Assembly: GCF_900091465.1 (NCBI RefSeq)
Contig: NZ_FMHV01000002.1
Coordinates: 6,076,001 to 6,140,000 of the forward strand
DNA: 64,000 nt
Origin: Micromonospora rhizosphaerae
Lineage (GTDB): Bacteria; Actinomycetota; Actinomycetes; Mycobacteriales; Micromonosporaceae
Direction of reading: 5' to 3'
The notes under the pieces were generated by a model. The model did not search any database and was not told where the DNA came from. It worked only from the letters and a program-made list of their open reading frames with translations. The position numbers and the translations under genes were made by a program. Shown in pieces: positions 17,853 through 27,690 of the stretch (position 1 is its first letter; every line of letters begins with the position of its first letter).

Positions 17853-19340
17853 TCACTTGCCGCCGGCGAGCTTCTCCCGCAGAGCGGCGAGCGCCTCGTC
17901 GGTGGCCAGGGTGCCGGCCGGCTCCTCGGCCTGTCGGCTCGGGGCCGGCGTGGTCGTGGCGGCGGCGGCAGCACCGGCGGCCGGCGGGTTGGCAGCGGCC
18001 TCGGCGTCGGCGGCCCGGGAGGACTGCACCTGCTTGGTGTGGGCCTCCCAGCGCTGGCGCGCCTCGGCGTACTGGTTCTCCCAGGTCTCGCGCTGCTTGT
18101 CGTACCCCTCGAGCCACTCGCCCGTCTCCGGGTCGAAGCCCTCCGGGTAGATGTAGTTGCCCTCGGCGTCGTAGGTCGCGGCCATGCCGTAGAGGGTCGG
18201 GTCGAAGTGCTCCTCGCCCTCGACGAAGCCCTCGTTGGCCTGCTTGAGCGACAGCGAGATCCGACGGCGCTCCAGGTCGATGTCGATGACCTTGACCATG
18301 ACCTCGGAGCCGACCTGGACGACCTGCTCCGGGATCTCCACGTGGCGCTCGGCCAGCTCGGAGATGTGGACCAGGCCCTCGATGCCGTCGTCCACCCGGA
18401 CGAAGGCGCCGAACGGCACCAGCTTGGTGACCTTACCCGGCACGATCTGCTGGATCGCGTGGGTGCGGGCGAACTGCCGCCACGGGTCCTCCTGGGTCGC
18501 CTTCAGCGACAGCGAGACCCGCTCGCGGTCCAGGTCGACGTCCAGGACCTCGACCTCGACCTCCTGGCCGACCTCGACAACCTCGGACGGGTGGTCGATG
18601 TGCTTCCAGGAGAGCTCGGAGACGTGCACCAGGCCGTCCACGCCGCCGAGGTCGACGAACGCGCCGAAGTTGACGATCGAGGAGACGACGCCCTTGCGGA
18701 CCTGGCCCTTCTGCAGCTTGTTGAGGAACTCGGTGCGCACCTCGGACTGCGTCTGCTCGAGCCAGGCCCGGCGGGACAGGACCACGTTGTTGCGGTTCTT
18801 GTCCAGCTCGATGATCTTGGCCTCGAGCTCGCGGCCGACGTACGGCTGCAGGTCCCGGACCCGACGCATCTCGACCAACGAGGCGGGCAGGAAGCCGCGC
18901 AGCCCGATGTCGAGGATGAGGCCACCCTTGACCACCTCGATGACCGAGCCGCGGACGACGCCGTCCTCGTCCTTGATCTTCTCGATGGTGCCCCACGCCC
19001 GCTCGTACTGCGCGCGCTTCTTCGAGAGGATCAGACGCCCCTCCTTGTCCTCCTTCTGAAGGACAAGGGCCTCGATGTGGTCGCCGACCGAAACCACCTC
19101 GGCCGGGTCCACGTCGTGCTTGATCGACAGCTCCCGAGAGGGGATGACGCCCTCGGTCTTGTAGCCGATGTCGAGCAGGACCTCGTCCCGATCGACCTTG
19201 ACGACGGTGCCTTCGACAATGTCGCCGTCGTTGAAGTACTTGATGGTCTCGTCGATCGCGGCGAGGAAAGCTTCCTCGGAGCCGAGGTCGTCGACGGTGA
19301 CCTTGTTGGCGCTCGAGGGGGCCTCGATGCTGCTCGTCAT
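17853..19340 (-). CDS. rpsA: 30S ribosomal protein S1
   Basis: A 495-residue RNA-binding ribosomal protein that helps mRNA docking on the 30S subunit. Four S1 OB-fold repeats are visible, each opening with a G-x-V segment (EGTVVKVDRDEVLLDIGYK; RGSVIEVVKGGLILDIGLRG; KGVVSSIVNFGAFVDLGG; PGKVTKLVPFGAFVRVDDG). The last two have the strict GAFV(D/R) pattern of active S1 domains. The Ala/Pro-rich C-terminal tail after about residue 430 is typical of actinobacterial S1. The start at the ATG 19340 (MTSSIEAPSSANKV) is conserved. The 364-nt upstream gap holds its promoter and no gene. Confidence 0.97.
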   Translation of the reverse strand: MTSSIEAPSSANKVTVDDLGSEEAFLAAIDETIKYFNDGDIVEGTVVKVDRDEVLLDIGYKTEGVIPSRELSIKHDVDPAEVVSVGDHIEALVLQKEDKEGRLILSKKRAQYERAWGTIEKIKDEDGVVRGSVIEVVKGGLILDIGLRGFLPASLVEMRRVRDLQPYVGRELEAKIIELDKNRNNVVLSRRAWLEQTQSEVRTEFLNKLQKGQVRKGVVSSIVNFGAFVDLGGVDGLVHVSELSWKHIDHPSEVVEVGQEVEVEVLDVDLDRERVSLSLKATQEDPWRQFARTHAIQQIVPGKVTKLVPFGAFVRVDDGIEGLVHISELAERHVEIPEQVVQVGSEVMVKVIDIDLERRRISLSLKQANEGFVEGEEHFDPTLYGMAATYDAEGNYIYPEGFDPETGEWLEGYDKQRETWENQYAEARQRWEAHTKQVQSSRAADAEAAANPPAAGAAAAATTTPAPSRQAEEPAGTLATDEALAALREKLAGGK

Positions 19341-19515
19341 GTGGGCGGTTGCTCCGGTCGGATGGATTGTCACTGCTGGCTTACGTCGCGGTGACCTTGT
19401 CGCGCCAGCGGATCCGCCTCCGGGCACACCGAACGATCAAGTGAGGATCATTAGTGGCTCCGGTGACCGCGCACCTGCTCCCTGCCGAGGCACACGATCC
19501 GCGAGCGCATCGTCT

Positions 19516-19546
19516 AGCCTACCCGCTGCATTACCACAGCGTGCAA
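19516..19546 (-). promoter_or_regulatory. Possible rpsA promoter
   Basis: On the minus strand TTGCAC (19546-19541) is followed after 19 nt by TAGGCT (19521-19516), giving a leader of about 170 nt before the ATG at 19340. The spacer is longer than ideal. The rest of the 19341-19704 gap shows nothing else I can name apart from the -10 box of the divergent methyltransferase gene. Confidence 0.4.
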
Positions 19547-19704
19547 GCCCTCCCGTGTCCTCGCGACCTCGTCAGCTGCGAAAGCGGAGATTTCGAACGG
19601 TAAGGTGCCACGGCTGTCTCATCCGTCACATCAGCCCCACCCGTCACACCCCGTCGGGGCGGGGTCGGCGCCGGGCCGCGGGGGCGGGGTCCTAGCGTGA
19701 GCGA

Positions 19705-20508
19705 GTGGATGACGACAGGGTGACCCGGCGCCGGGTCGGCGCCGCGGAGGTCCGCCGAGCCAACCGTGGCTGGTGGGACGCCGACGCGGACGACTACCAG
19801 GCCGAGCACGGCGAGTTCCTCGGGGACGTGGACTTCGTCTGGTGCCCGGAGGGGCTGCGCGAGGCCGACGCCCGGCTGCTCGGCGACCTGGCCGGCCGCC
19901 GGGTGCTCGAACTCGGCAGCGGCGCCGCGGCCGCCGCCCGCTGGCTGGCCACCCAGGGCGCCCGGCCCGTCGCCCTGGACCTCTCCGCCGGCATGTTGCG
20001 GCACGCCGCGCACGCTGCCGCCAGGACCGGCGTACGCGTCCCGCTGGTGCAGGCCGACGCGCTGACGCTGCCGTTCGCCGACGAGTCCTTCGACATCGCC
20101 TGCACCGCGTTCGGCGCGATCCCGTTCGTCGACGACTCGGCGGCGGTGATGCGGGAGGTGTTCCGGGTAGTGCGCCCCGGCGGACGCTGGGTCTTCTCGG
20201 TGACCCACCCGATGCGCTGGATCTTCCTCGACGACCCGGGCGAGGGCGGGCTGACCGCCGTGCACTCGTACTTCAACCGCTCGCCGTACGTGGAGCAGGA
20301 CGAGCACGGGGTGGCCACGTACGTCGAGCAGCACCGCACCCTCGGCGATCGGATCCGCGAACTCGTGGGCGCCGGATTCCGCCTGGTCGACCTGGTGGAG
20401 CCGGAGTGGCCGGAGGGGCACGAGGGGATCTGGGGGCAGTGGAGCCCGCTGCGCGGCCGCCTCTTCCCCGGCACCGCCATCTTCGTCGCCGAGAAGCCGT
20501 TCACCTGA
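19705..20508 (+). CDS. Class I SAM-dependent methyltransferase
   Basis: A 267-residue methyltransferase with motif I VLELGSGAAAAARWLA (about 70-85), the acidic strand-2 end ALDLSAGM and a Methyltransf_11 core ending in PLVQADALTLPFADESFDIACTAF. The C-terminal part HPMRWIFLDDPGEGG, then a region with EPEWPEGHEG, is typical of a conserved actinobacterial family beside rpsA; its substrate is unknown to me. The GTG start has no Shine-Dalgarno, but TAGCGT (19693-19698) ends 6 nt before it, which suggests leaderless translation. The 280-nt stretch that follows (20509-20788) has no gene I can support. Confidence 0.85.
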   Translation: MDDDRVTRRRVGAAEVRRANRGWWDADADDYQAEHGEFLGDVDFVWCPEGLREADARLLGDLAGRRVLELGSGAAAAARWLATQGARPVALDLSAGMLRHAAHAAARTGVRVPLVQADALTLPFADESFDIACTAFGAIPFVDDSAAVMREVFRVVRPGGRWVFSVTHPMRWIFLDDPGEGGLTAVHSYFNRSPYVEQDEHGVATYVEQHRTLGDRIRELVGAGFRLVDLVEPEWPEGHEGIWGQWSPLRGRLFPGTAIFVAEKPFT

Positions 20509-20788
20509 ACGCGTCGGACGCTCGGTGCGACCTTGCCGACCGGATGCAGGGATACCTGTCCCAACCGTCGCCGGCATCCGTCACCACTGGCGCATCGAGC
20601 AGGACCCGGTCCACCGCCACGCCGATCGACTCGGGGATCAGCCAGGACCTGGCGGAGATCGGCAGTACGAGCTGGTCGTCCGACAGTGCCGAGCTGACCG
20701 AGCCGTTCGAAATCAAGCTGCCGATCGCCGAGATCACCCCCTAGCGGCGGCGTCGTTTCCGGTCACCGGCCCCGGGTACCCGGACGGC

Positions 20789-21007
20789 ATGGCCGAGAAG
20801 GAGTTCCACGAGGGCGACCACGTCTCCTGGGCCAGCCACAGCGGCCGGGCGTACGGCGTGGTCAAGGAGAAGCTGATCGACCGGACGCACGTACGCGGAC
20901 ACGCCGTGAACGCCTCGCCGGAGGACCCGCAGTACCGGATCCGCAACGACCATTCCGGCCGGGACGTCGCCCACCGACCGCAGGCGCTGCGCCATGAGCC
21001 GAAGTGA
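20789..21007 (+). CDS. DUF2945 (HVA1-type) small protein
   Basis: A 72-residue protein starting MAEKEFHEGDHVSWASHSGRA, the typical DUF2945/hypervirulence-associated TUDOR-like SH3 barrel, and ending in RNDHSGRDVAHRPQALRH. The compact barrel suggests nucleic acid or peptide binding, but function is unknown. The ATG at 20789 is the only start that gives the family N-terminus. Its last 14 nt overlap the DUF3140 gene, so the two are translationally coupled. Confidence 0.82.
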   Translation: MAEKEFHEGDHVSWASHSGRAYGVVKEKLIDRTHVRGHAVNASPEDPQYRIRNDHSGRDVAHRPQALRHEPK

Positions 21008-21422
21008 CGACAGTCGGGACATCTACCGGGAGTTCACCGAGGCGGTGAACATGAAGCCGGGCGAGCTGTCGAACTGGCTCGAGAGCGACGAGTCGAAGCA
21101 CGTGGGGTGGCGGAAGGGCACCAAGGGCGGCGAGTCGGTGGGGCACGAGTCCGGCCGGAGGATCATCGACCTGCTGCGGCGCCGGCGCAGCGATCTCTCA
21201 GACACCGACTACCAGCACATGCGCAAGGTCGTCGGGTACGTCCGGCGGCACATGGCGCAGCGACCGAGCGGCAACGTCCGCGAGACCCGGTGGCGGTACT
21301 CCCTGATGAACTGGGGTCACGACCCCCTCAAGGCCCCACTTCCGCCGCCGGGCGGCCGGTCCCGGCAGGCCCTCGAGAGGCACGGCACCCCACCGAAGGC
21401 GCGCCGGGGACCGGCACGGTAA
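20994..21422 (+). CDS. DUF3140 protein
   Basis: A 142-residue basic protein. Residues 8-100 fit the DUF3140 pattern: IYREFTEAVNMKPGELSNWL, then a KHVGWR segment, ESVGHESGRRIIDLL, and a C-terminal YVRRHMAQRP with TRWRYSLMNWGHDPLK. DUF3140 and DUF2945 genes are often neighbours and can be fused, so they probably act together, possibly on DNA; no activity is established to my knowledge. It is convergent with polA, ending 24 nt from the polA stop. Confidence 0.85.
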   Translation: MSRSDDSRDIYREFTEAVNMKPGELSNWLESDESKHVGWRKGTKGGESVGHESGRRIIDLLRRRRSDLSDTDYQHMRKVVGYVRRHMAQRPSGNVRETRWRYSLMNWGHDPLKAPLPPPGGRSRQALERHGTPPKARRGPAR

Positions 21423-21446
21423 CCGGCGAATCTCCCAGCGACCGCC

Positions 21447-24146
21447 TCAGTGGTCGGCGCTGTTCCAGTCGCGGCCCTCCCCGACGGAGACCTCCAGCGG
21501 CACCGACAGCGGGTACGCCTCGCCCATCTCCTTGCGCACCAGGGCCTCCAGGGCCCCCCGCTCGCCCGGGGCGACCTCGAAGACCAGCTCGTCGTGCACC
21601 TGCAGCAGCATCCGGGAGCCCAGCCCGGCGTCGCGCAGCGCGCTGTCGACGTGCAGCATGGCGACCTTGATGATGTCGGCCGCCGAGCCCTGGATCGGGG
21701 CGTTGAGCGCCATCCGCTCGGCAATCTCCCGGCGTTGCCGGTTGTCGCTGACCAGATCGGGCAGGTAGCGCCGACGGCCGAGGATGGTCGAGGTGTAGCC
21801 GTCGTGGCGGGCGCGGGCGACCACCTCCTGCAGGTAGTCCCGGACGCCGCCGAAGCCGGCGAAGTAGTTCTCCATCAGCCCGCGCGCCTCCTCGACGCTG
21901 ATCCCGAGCTGCTGGGAGAGGCCGAACGCGCTCAACCCGTACGCCAGGCCGTAGTTCATCGCCTTGATCTTGCGCCGCTGATCCGGGGTGACCTGGTCGA
22001 CCGGCACCCCGAAGACCGACGAGGCGGTGGCGGCGTGGAAGTCGGCGCCGGAGTTGAACGCCTCGATCAGCGCGTCGTCCGACGACAGGTGCGCCATGAT
22101 CCGCATCTCGATCTGGCTGTAGTCGGCGGTGAGCAGGCAGTCGTAGCCCTCCCCCACCACGAAGGCGCGCCGGATGCGCCGCCCCTCCTCCGTCCGGATG
22201 GGGATGTTCTGCAGGTTGGGCTCGGTGGAGGAGAGCCGGCCGGTGGCCGCCACGGTCTGGTTGAACGTGGTGTGGATCCGGCCGTCGTCGGAGACCGACT
22301 TGAGCAGCCCGTCCACGGTCGACTTGAGCTTGGCCACGTCCCGGTGGCGCAGCAGGTGCGCGAGCACCGGGTGCGGCTGCTGCGCGTAGAGCCACTGGAG
22401 GGCGTCCGCGTCCGTGGTGTAGCCGGTCTTGATCCGCTTGGTCTTCGGCAGGCCCAGCTCGCCGAAGAGGATCTCCTGGAGCTGCTTGGGCGAGCCGAGG
22501 TTGAACTCCCGCCCGACCGCCTCGTACGCCCCCTGCGCGGCGGCCTTCACCTCGGCGGCGAAGTGCGCCTCCAGCTCGGAGAGGTAGTGGGTGTCGGCGG
22601 CGATGCCGGTGCGCTCCATGGTGGCCAGCACCCGCATCAGCGGCAGCTCCACCCCGGCCATCAGCCGGGCGGACTGCTCGCCGTCGCGGGACAGCTCGGC
22701 GTCGATGGCGTCGGCCAGGTCGAGGGTGGCCCGGGCCTGGAGCATCAGGTTCTGCTCGGCCTCGCCGTCGTTGCCCAGCCCCTCCAGGGTGAGCTGGCCG
22801 GTCTCCGGCGCGTCGACCCGCAGCTCCCGGTGCAGGTAGCGCAGCGCCAGGTCGGTGAGGTCGTAGGAACGCTGGTCGGGGCGGGCCAGGTAGGCGGCGA
22901 TCTGGGTGTCCCGCCAGATGCCCTGCAGGTCCCAGCCGTGCGCGGCGAAGGCCAGCACCGCCGGTTTGCTGTCGTGCAGCACCTTGGGGCGCTGGCCGTC
23001 GGCCAGCCAGCTCGCCAGGGCGGCCTCGTCGGCCGGGTCGAGGGTGGCCGGGTCGAACCAGGCCGCCGCGCCGGTGGCGGTGGCCAGGGCCAGGCCGGTC
23101 ACCGAGGCGGTGTGCCGGCGGTTGGGGCCGGTGTCGAGCTTGACGGCCACGCCGACCGGGGTGCCGAACGGCGCGTGCGTCTCCAGCCAGCCGGCCAGCC
23201 CGCCGGGTTCGGTGAGCACCTGGCCGGCCAGCTCGAAGCCGGCCTCCGCCTCCGGCTCGACCGCCTCGAGGTACTGGTAGAGCCGGTCCCGCAGGATCCG
23301 GAACTGGAGGGTGTCGAAGACCTGATGCACGGCCTCGCGGTCCCACCCCGGCCAGCGGGCGTCCTCGGGGCGGATCGGCAGCTCCAGGTCGGAGACCAGG
23401 CAGTTGATCTCGTAGTTGCGGATCACGTCGGCGAGCCGCTCGCGCAGGCTGTCGCCGGCCTTGCCCTTGATCTCGTCGGCGTGCGCGACCACGCCCTCCA
23501 CGCCGCCGTACAGGTTGATCCACTTGGCGGCGGTCTTCGGGCCGACACCGGGGACGCCGGGCAGGTTGTCGCTGCTCTCACCGACCAGGGCCGCCAGGTC
23601 GCGGTAGCGCTGCGGACCGACGCCGTACTTCGCCTCGACCGCCGCCGCGTCCATCCGGGCCAGGTCGGAGACGCCCTTGCGCGGGTAGAGCACCGTGATG
23701 TTGTCGTCGACCAACTGGAAGCCGTCCCGGTCACCGGTGGTGATCAGCACCGACATGCCCTGGTCGCGGCCCTGACAGGCGAGGGTGGCGATGACGTCGT
23801 CGGCCTCGTAGCCCTCCTTCTCCACCACCGGGATGCGCAGCGCGGCGAGCACCTCCTTGACCAGGCTGACCTGACCCTTGAAGTCGGTCGGGGTCTCGCT
23901 GCGGCCGGCCTTGTACTCGGCGTACCGCTCCGTACGGAAGGAGCGGCGGGAGACGTCGAAGGCGACCACGATGTGGCTCGGCTGCTCGTCGCGAAGCACG
24001 TTGATCAGCATTGAGGTGAAGCCGTAGACGGCGTTGGTCGGCTGCCCCGTCGTGGTGGAGAAGTTTTCCACCGGCAAGGCGAAGAACGCCCGGTATGCCA
24101 GGGAGTGTCCGTCGACGAGGAGCAGGCGCGGCGTCGTAGCTGTCAC
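21447..24146 (-). CDS. polA: DNA polymerase I
   Basis: An 899-residue family A polymerase for Okazaki fragment processing and gap repair. The 5'-3' exonuclease domain occupies about residues 1-300 (LLLVDGHSLAYRAFFA, GVPGVGPKTAAKWI). The polymerase domain carries motif A ADYSQIEMR near residue 679 and motif C VHDELVF near 852. The middle domain lacks the DxE catalytic motif of the 3'-5' exonuclease: the equivalent strand reads VAVKLDTG. Like other actinobacterial PolI it should therefore have no proofreading. It lies in the conserved rpsA-polA neighbourhood, downstream of an ABC operon terminator. Confidence 0.97.
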   Translation of the reverse strand: MTATTPRLLLVDGHSLAYRAFFALPVENFSTTTGQPTNAVYGFTSMLINVLRDEQPSHIVVAFDVSRRSFRTERYAEYKAGRSETPTDFKGQVSLVKEVLAALRIPVVEKEGYEADDVIATLACQGRDQGMSVLITTGDRDGFQLVDDNITVLYPRKGVSDLARMDAAAVEAKYGVGPQRYRDLAALVGESSDNLPGVPGVGPKTAAKWINLYGGVEGVVAHADEIKGKAGDSLRERLADVIRNYEINCLVSDLELPIRPEDARWPGWDREAVHQVFDTLQFRILRDRLYQYLEAVEPEAEAGFELAGQVLTEPGGLAGWLETHAPFGTPVGVAVKLDTGPNRRHTASVTGLALATATGAAAWFDPATLDPADEAALASWLADGQRPKVLHDSKPAVLAFAAHGWDLQGIWRDTQIAAYLARPDQRSYDLTDLALRYLHRELRVDAPETGQLTLEGLGNDGEAEQNLMLQARATLDLADAIDAELSRDGEQSARLMAGVELPLMRVLATMERTGIAADTHYLSELEAHFAAEVKAAAQGAYEAVGREFNLGSPKQLQEILFGELGLPKTKRIKTGYTTDADALQWLYAQQPHPVLAHLLRHRDVAKLKSTVDGLLKSVSDDGRIHTTFNQTVAATGRLSSTEPNLQNIPIRTEEGRRIRRAFVVGEGYDCLLTADYSQIEMRIMAHLSSDDALIEAFNSGADFHAATASSVFGVPVDQVTPDQRRKIKAMNYGLAYGLSAFGLSQQLGISVEEARGLMENYFAGFGGVRDYLQEVVARARHDGYTSTILGRRRYLPDLVSDNRQRREIAERMALNAPIQGSAADIIKVAMLHVDSALRDAGLGSRMLLQVHDELVFEVAPGERGALEALVRKEMGEAYPLSVPLEVSVGEGRDWNSADH

Positions 24147-24194
24147 GGCAGCGACTCTAGCCCGCGGCTACGACAGATCGGCACACCGGCAGCA

Positions 24195-24226
24195 ACCCCG
24201 GCGCGGCCGATCCGCCGCGCCGGGGT
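24195..24226 (-). terminator. Terminator of the amino acid ABC operon
   Basis: A perfect 13-bp stem (ACCCCGGCGCGGC pairing with GCCGCGCCGGGGT) with a 6-nt loop lies just after the ABC ATPase stop at 24233 and ahead of polA. Confidence 0.78.
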
Positions 24227-24232
24227 CACCGT

Positions 24233-25042
24233 TCAGAGCACCTTGGCCAGGAAGGCCTTCGTCCGGTCGTGCCGGGGGTTGGCGATGACCTCCCGGGGCG
24301 CGCCCGACTCGACCACCACCCCGCCGTCCATGAAGATCAGCGAGTCGCCGACCTCCCGGGCGAAACCGATCTCGTGGGTCACCACGATCATGGTCATGCC
24401 GTCCCGGGCGAGGTCCTTCATCACGTCCAGGACCTCACCGACCAGCTCCGGGTCGAGCGCGCTGGTCGGCTCGTCGAAGAGCATCAGCTTCGGCTGCATG
24501 GCCAGCGCCCGGGCGATCGCCACCCGCTGCTGCTGCCCGCCGGAAAGCTGCCCCGGGTACGTCCCGAGCTTGTCGCCCAGGCCGACCCGGTCCAGCAGCG
24601 CCGCCGCCCGCTCCCGGGCGGCCGCCTTCTTCTCCCCGCGCACCCGCACCGGCGCCTCAATGACGTTCTCCAGCGCCGTCATGTGCGGGAAGAGGTTGAA
24701 CCGCTGGAAGACCATGCCGATCGAGCGGCGCTGCGCGGCCACCTCCTTCTCCCGCAGTTCGTGCAGCTTGCCGCCGCGCTCCCGGTAGCCGATCAGGTCG
24801 CCGTCCACCCAGATCCGGCCGGCGTTGATCTTCTCCAGGTGGTTGATGCAGCGCAGGAAGGTCGACTTGCCGGAGCCGGACGGCCCGAGCAGGCAGCAGA
24901 CCTCGCCGGTACGCACCTCCAGGTCGATGCCCTTGAGCACCTCCAGCGACCCGAAGGACTTGTGCACCTGCTCGGCCCGGACCATCACGCCGGACTCGGC
25001 CTTCGGCGCGCCGGCCTGGGCCGGCACCGTCACCTCGGTCAT
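24233..25042 (-). CDS. Polar amino acid ABC transporter, ATP-binding protein
   Basis: A 269-residue GlnQ/HisP-type ATPase. Walker A is GPSGSGKS, the Q-loop lies in [11 protein letters not shown], the signature is LSGGQQQR, and Walker B with the D-loop is [13 protein letters not shown]; the H-loop follows in VTHEIGFA. A 20-residue Ala/Pro linker precedes the ABC core. The ATG overlaps the permease stop as ATGA. With the permease and lipoprotein genes upstream it forms a complete importer for a polar amino acid such as glutamine or glutamate; the substrate is inferred only from family. Confidence 0.93.
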   Translation of the reverse strand: MTEVTVPAQAGAPKAESGVMVRAEQVHKSFGSLEVLKGIDLEVRTGEVCCLLGPSGSGKSTFLRCINHLEKINAGRIWVDGDLIGYRERGGKLHELREKEVAAQRRSIGMVFQRFNLFPHMTALENVIEAPVRVRGEKKAAARERAAALLDRVGLGDKLGTYPGQLSGGQQQRVAIARALAMQPKLMLFDEPTSALDPELVGEVLDVMKDLARDGMTMIVVTHEIGFAREVGDSLIFMDGGVVVESGAPREVIANPRHDRTKAFLAKVL

Positions 25043-26016
25043 GCGCCCCCTGCCCCTCCGGTGTTGCGACCCCAGACGCCCATCCCGGCCAGCCGGCTCT
25101 TCGCCTCGGCGGTGCGGCCGAAGCCCCGGGCGAAGTGCCGTTCCAGGTAGTACTGCCCGACCAGCAGCACGCTGGTCAGCAGGAGGTACCACAGGCACGA
25201 CGCCACGTACATCGGGAAGACCTGGAAGGTCCGGTTACCGACCGCCTTGAGCTGGAAGAACAGCTCCGTGGAGACCGGCACGAAGGCCACCAGCGAGGTG
25301 TCCTTGAGCATGGCGATGGTCTCGTTGCCGGTCGGCGGGATGATCACCCGCATCGCCTGGGGCAACACGATCCGGCGCAGGATCTGCCCCCGGCTCATGC
25401 CGAGCGCCTGCGCCGCCTCGGTCTGCCCCTCGTCCACCGACTGGATGCCGGCCCGGACGATCTCCGCCATGTACGCGGCCTCGGAGAGCCCGAGCGCCAG
25501 CATGCCGGCGACGAAGCCGGTGAGGATGTCCACGGCGGTGAACCCGAACAGCCGCGCTTCGAAGTCCTGCACCCCGAACAGCGCGCCGATCTGCCGGTCG
25601 AAGGGCAGGCCGAACTCCACCCGGGACCAGAGGATGCCCAGGTTGCCGAAGAGGATCGCCAGCACCAGCCGGGGCACCGCCCGGAAGAACCAGGTGTAGA
25701 CCCAGGAGACGCCCCGCAGGATCGGGTTCTCCGAGAGCCGCATGATCGCGATGACGATGCCCAGCACGATGCCGATCAGCATCGAGAGGATGGTCAACGC
25801 GATCGTGCCGCGCAGGCCGGCGACGATCGGCGGGCGGAACATCTCGTCCACCATGAACGACCAGTTGAACGCCTTGTTCGTCACCAGCAGGTGGACGAAC
25901 ATGGCGACCAGCACCCCGATCACCGCGACAGTGATCCAGCGGCCGGGGTGCCGCACGGGCACGGCCTGGATGGGTTCCGGCCGTGCCCGTTCGGGTGTTT
26001 CCGTGTCGACCGACAT
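25039..26016 (-). CDS. Polar amino acid ABC transporter, permease
   Basis: A 325-residue HisM/GlnP-family permease with about five to six membrane segments, starting with [19 protein letters not shown] near residue 30. The coupling EAA loop reads [22 protein letters not shown]. It is longer than the usual 220 residues through an N-terminal cytoplasmic extension and an inserted external loop around [19 protein letters not shown]. The ATG is 2 nt after the stop of the binding-protein gene. A single permease gene implies a homodimeric channel. Confidence 0.92.
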   Translation of the reverse strand: MSVDTETPERARPEPIQAVPVRHPGRWITVAVIGVLVAMFVHLLVTNKAFNWSFMVDEMFRPPIVAGLRGTIALTILSMLIGIVLGIVIAIMRLSENPILRGVSWVYTWFFRAVPRLVLAILFGNLGILWSRVEFGLPFDRQIGALFGVQDFEARLFGFTAVDILTGFVAGMLALGLSEAAYMAEIVRAGIQSVDEGQTEAAQALGMSRGQILRRIVLPQAMRVIIPPTGNETIAMLKDTSLVAFVPVSTELFFQLKAVGNRTFQVFPMYVASCLWYLLLTSVLLVGQYYLERHFARGFGRTAEAKSRLAGMGVWGRNTGGAGGA

Positions 26017-26018
26017 GG

Positions 26019-26930
26019 TCAGACCGAGGGGTTGAGTTCGGCGGTGGTGACGGCGCCGCCCTCGACACCCCACTTCTGCAGCGCCGCCTTGTAGGTGCCG
26101 TCGGTGATGACCGCCTGGACGGCCTCCTTCAGCACCTCGGCGAACGCCTGCTGGTCCTTCTTCACCGCGTAGCCGTACGGGGCCGACTCGTAGATGTCGC
26201 CGACCAGCTCCAGCTGGCCGTTGCTCTGCTTGACCGCGTACGCGCCGACCGGCGAGTCAGCGAGCATGGCGTCGTCCTTGCCGCTGACCACGGCCGCGGT
26301 CGCGTCGCTCTGCGCCTGGTACTGGTCGATCTTGACGGCCGGCTTGCCGGCGTCGGTGCACTTCTTCGACCGGGCGGTGATGTCGTCGACCTGGACCGTG
26401 CCGGTCTGGACGGCGATCTTCTTGCCGCAGGCGTTCTCCAGGTCGACCCCGGCCGGGTTGCCCTTCTTGGTCGCCCACTGGGTGCCGGCGGAGAAGTAGC
26501 TGACCATGTTGACGCTCTTGAGCCGCTCGGCGTTGATGGTGAACGACGACACGCCGATCTCGTACTTGCCCGAGTCGACACCGGGCAGGATCGCGTCGAA
26601 CGGCGCCGACTCGTACTCCGCCTTGAGACCGAGCTTCTGCGCCACCGCGTTGAACAGCTCCACGTCGAAGCCGGTCACGGTCTTGCCGTCGGCCTCGAGG
26701 AACTCCGCCGGGGCGTACGTCGAGTCCGTGCCGACCTTGATCACGCCGTCGGCCTTGATGGCGTCCGGAACCTTCGCGGCCAGGGCCGAGTCTGCCGCGG
26801 CCGTCACCGACGGGCCGGCGCCGGGCTGGTCGGTGCTCTCCTTCTCGCCGCAGGCGGCGAGGGACAGGGTGAGCATGGCCGCGCTGGCGACGCCGAGCGC
26901 CGCCCGACGGCGGTTATGAGGGGTGAACAT
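26019..26930 (-). CDS. Polar amino acid ABC transporter, substrate-binding lipoprotein
   Basis: A 303-residue binding protein anchored through a lipobox (LSLAAC, Cys27 by inspection). It has the SBP_bac_3 fold: IKVGTDSTYAPAEFLEADGKTVTGFDVEL near the start of the mature protein, and the acidic ligand-site segment GVSSFTINAERLK. The closing lobe contains KIAVQTGTVQ. It is first of the three-gene importer operon and lies 49 nt downstream of livF, so read-through from the liv operon is possible. Confidence 0.92.
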   Translation of the reverse strand: MFTPHNRRRAALGVASAAMLTLSLAACGEKESTDQPGAGPSVTAAADSALAAKVPDAIKADGVIKVGTDSTYAPAEFLEADGKTVTGFDVELFNAVAQKLGLKAEYESAPFDAILPGVDSGKYEIGVSSFTINAERLKSVNMVSYFSAGTQWATKKGNPAGVDLENACGKKIAVQTGTVQVDDITARSKKCTDAGKPAVKIDQYQAQSDATAAVVSGKDDAMLADSPVGAYAVKQSNGQLELVGDIYESAPYGYAVKKDQQAFAEVLKEAVQAVITDGTYKAALQKWGVEGGAVTTAELNPSV

Positions 26931-26979
26931 TCTTGCTCCTTCTTGCCAATGTGCGCCTCAGTCGTGACCGAACAACGCC

Positions 26980-27690
26980 TCAGGCGACACCCAGGTACGC
27001 CGCCTTGACCGCCGGGTCGTGCAGCAGGTCCTGGCCGGTGCCCTCCTTGACGATCCGGCCGGTCTCCAGCACGTACCCCCGATGCGCGCGGGAGAGCGCC
27101 TGCTGGGCGTTCTGCTCCACGAGCAGAACCGTCGTGCCCTGCTGGTTGATCTCCGTGATGATCTCGAAGATCTGCTGGATCAGCATCGGCGCCAGGCCCA
27201 TCGAGGGCTCGTCGAGCAGCAGCAGCTTCGGCCGGCTCATCAGGGCCCGGCCCACCGCAAGCATCTGCTGCTCGCCGCCGGAAAGAGTACCGCCGGCCTG
27301 CTTGCGGCGCTCCTTCAGACGCGGGAACAGCTCGAACACGCGGTCGAGGTCCTTGGCGACCGCCGCCCGGTCGCGCCGGGTATACGCCCCCATCTCCAGG
27401 TTCTCGAGCACCGTCATGCCCGGGAACACGCCCCGGCCCTCCGGCGACTGTGAGATGCCCCGCACGACCCGCAGGTCGGCGCGCATCCGGGTGACGTCGG
27501 TGCCGTCGAAGACGATCGAGCCCTGGGCCACCGGCCGCAGCCCGGAGATGGCCCGCATGGTGGTGGTCTTGCCCGCGCCGTTGGCGCCGATGAGCGCGAC
27601 CACCTCGCCCTCGTTCACCACCAGGCTGATCCCGTGCAGCGCCTGGATCCGGCCGTACAGCAGGGTCAGGTCCTTGATCTCAAGCAGCAT
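26980..27690 (-). CDS. livF: Branched-chain amino acid ABC transporter ATPase LivF
   Basis: A 236-residue LivF-type ATPase: Walker A GANGAGKT, signature LSGGEQQM, Walker B LLLLDEPSMGLAP and the H-loop VEQNAQQAL. The SMGLAP form of the D-loop is typical of LivF. It overlaps the livG 3' end by 11 nt and is last in the livK-H-M-G-F order, giving translational coupling. The complex imports leucine, isoleucine, valine or related compounds such as short amides. Confidence 0.94.
   Translation of the reverse strand: MLLEIKDLTLLYGRIQALHGISLVVNEGEVVALIGANGAGKTTTMRAISGLRPVAQGSIVFDGTDVTRMRADLRVVRGISQSPEGRGVFPGMTVLENLEMGAYTRRDRAAVAKDLDRVFELFPRLKERRKQAGGTLSGGEQQMLAVGRALMSRPKLLLLDEPSMGLAPMLIQQIFEIITEINQQGTTVLLVEQNAQQALSRAHRGYVLETGRIVKEGTGQDLLHDPAVKAAYLGVA

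Noticed and set aside
20509..20788. Possible small gene between the methyltransferase and DUF2945 genes
   Set aside because: Short frames on both strands have no family resemblance, no ribosome site and no neighbour logic; I see nothing supportable here.
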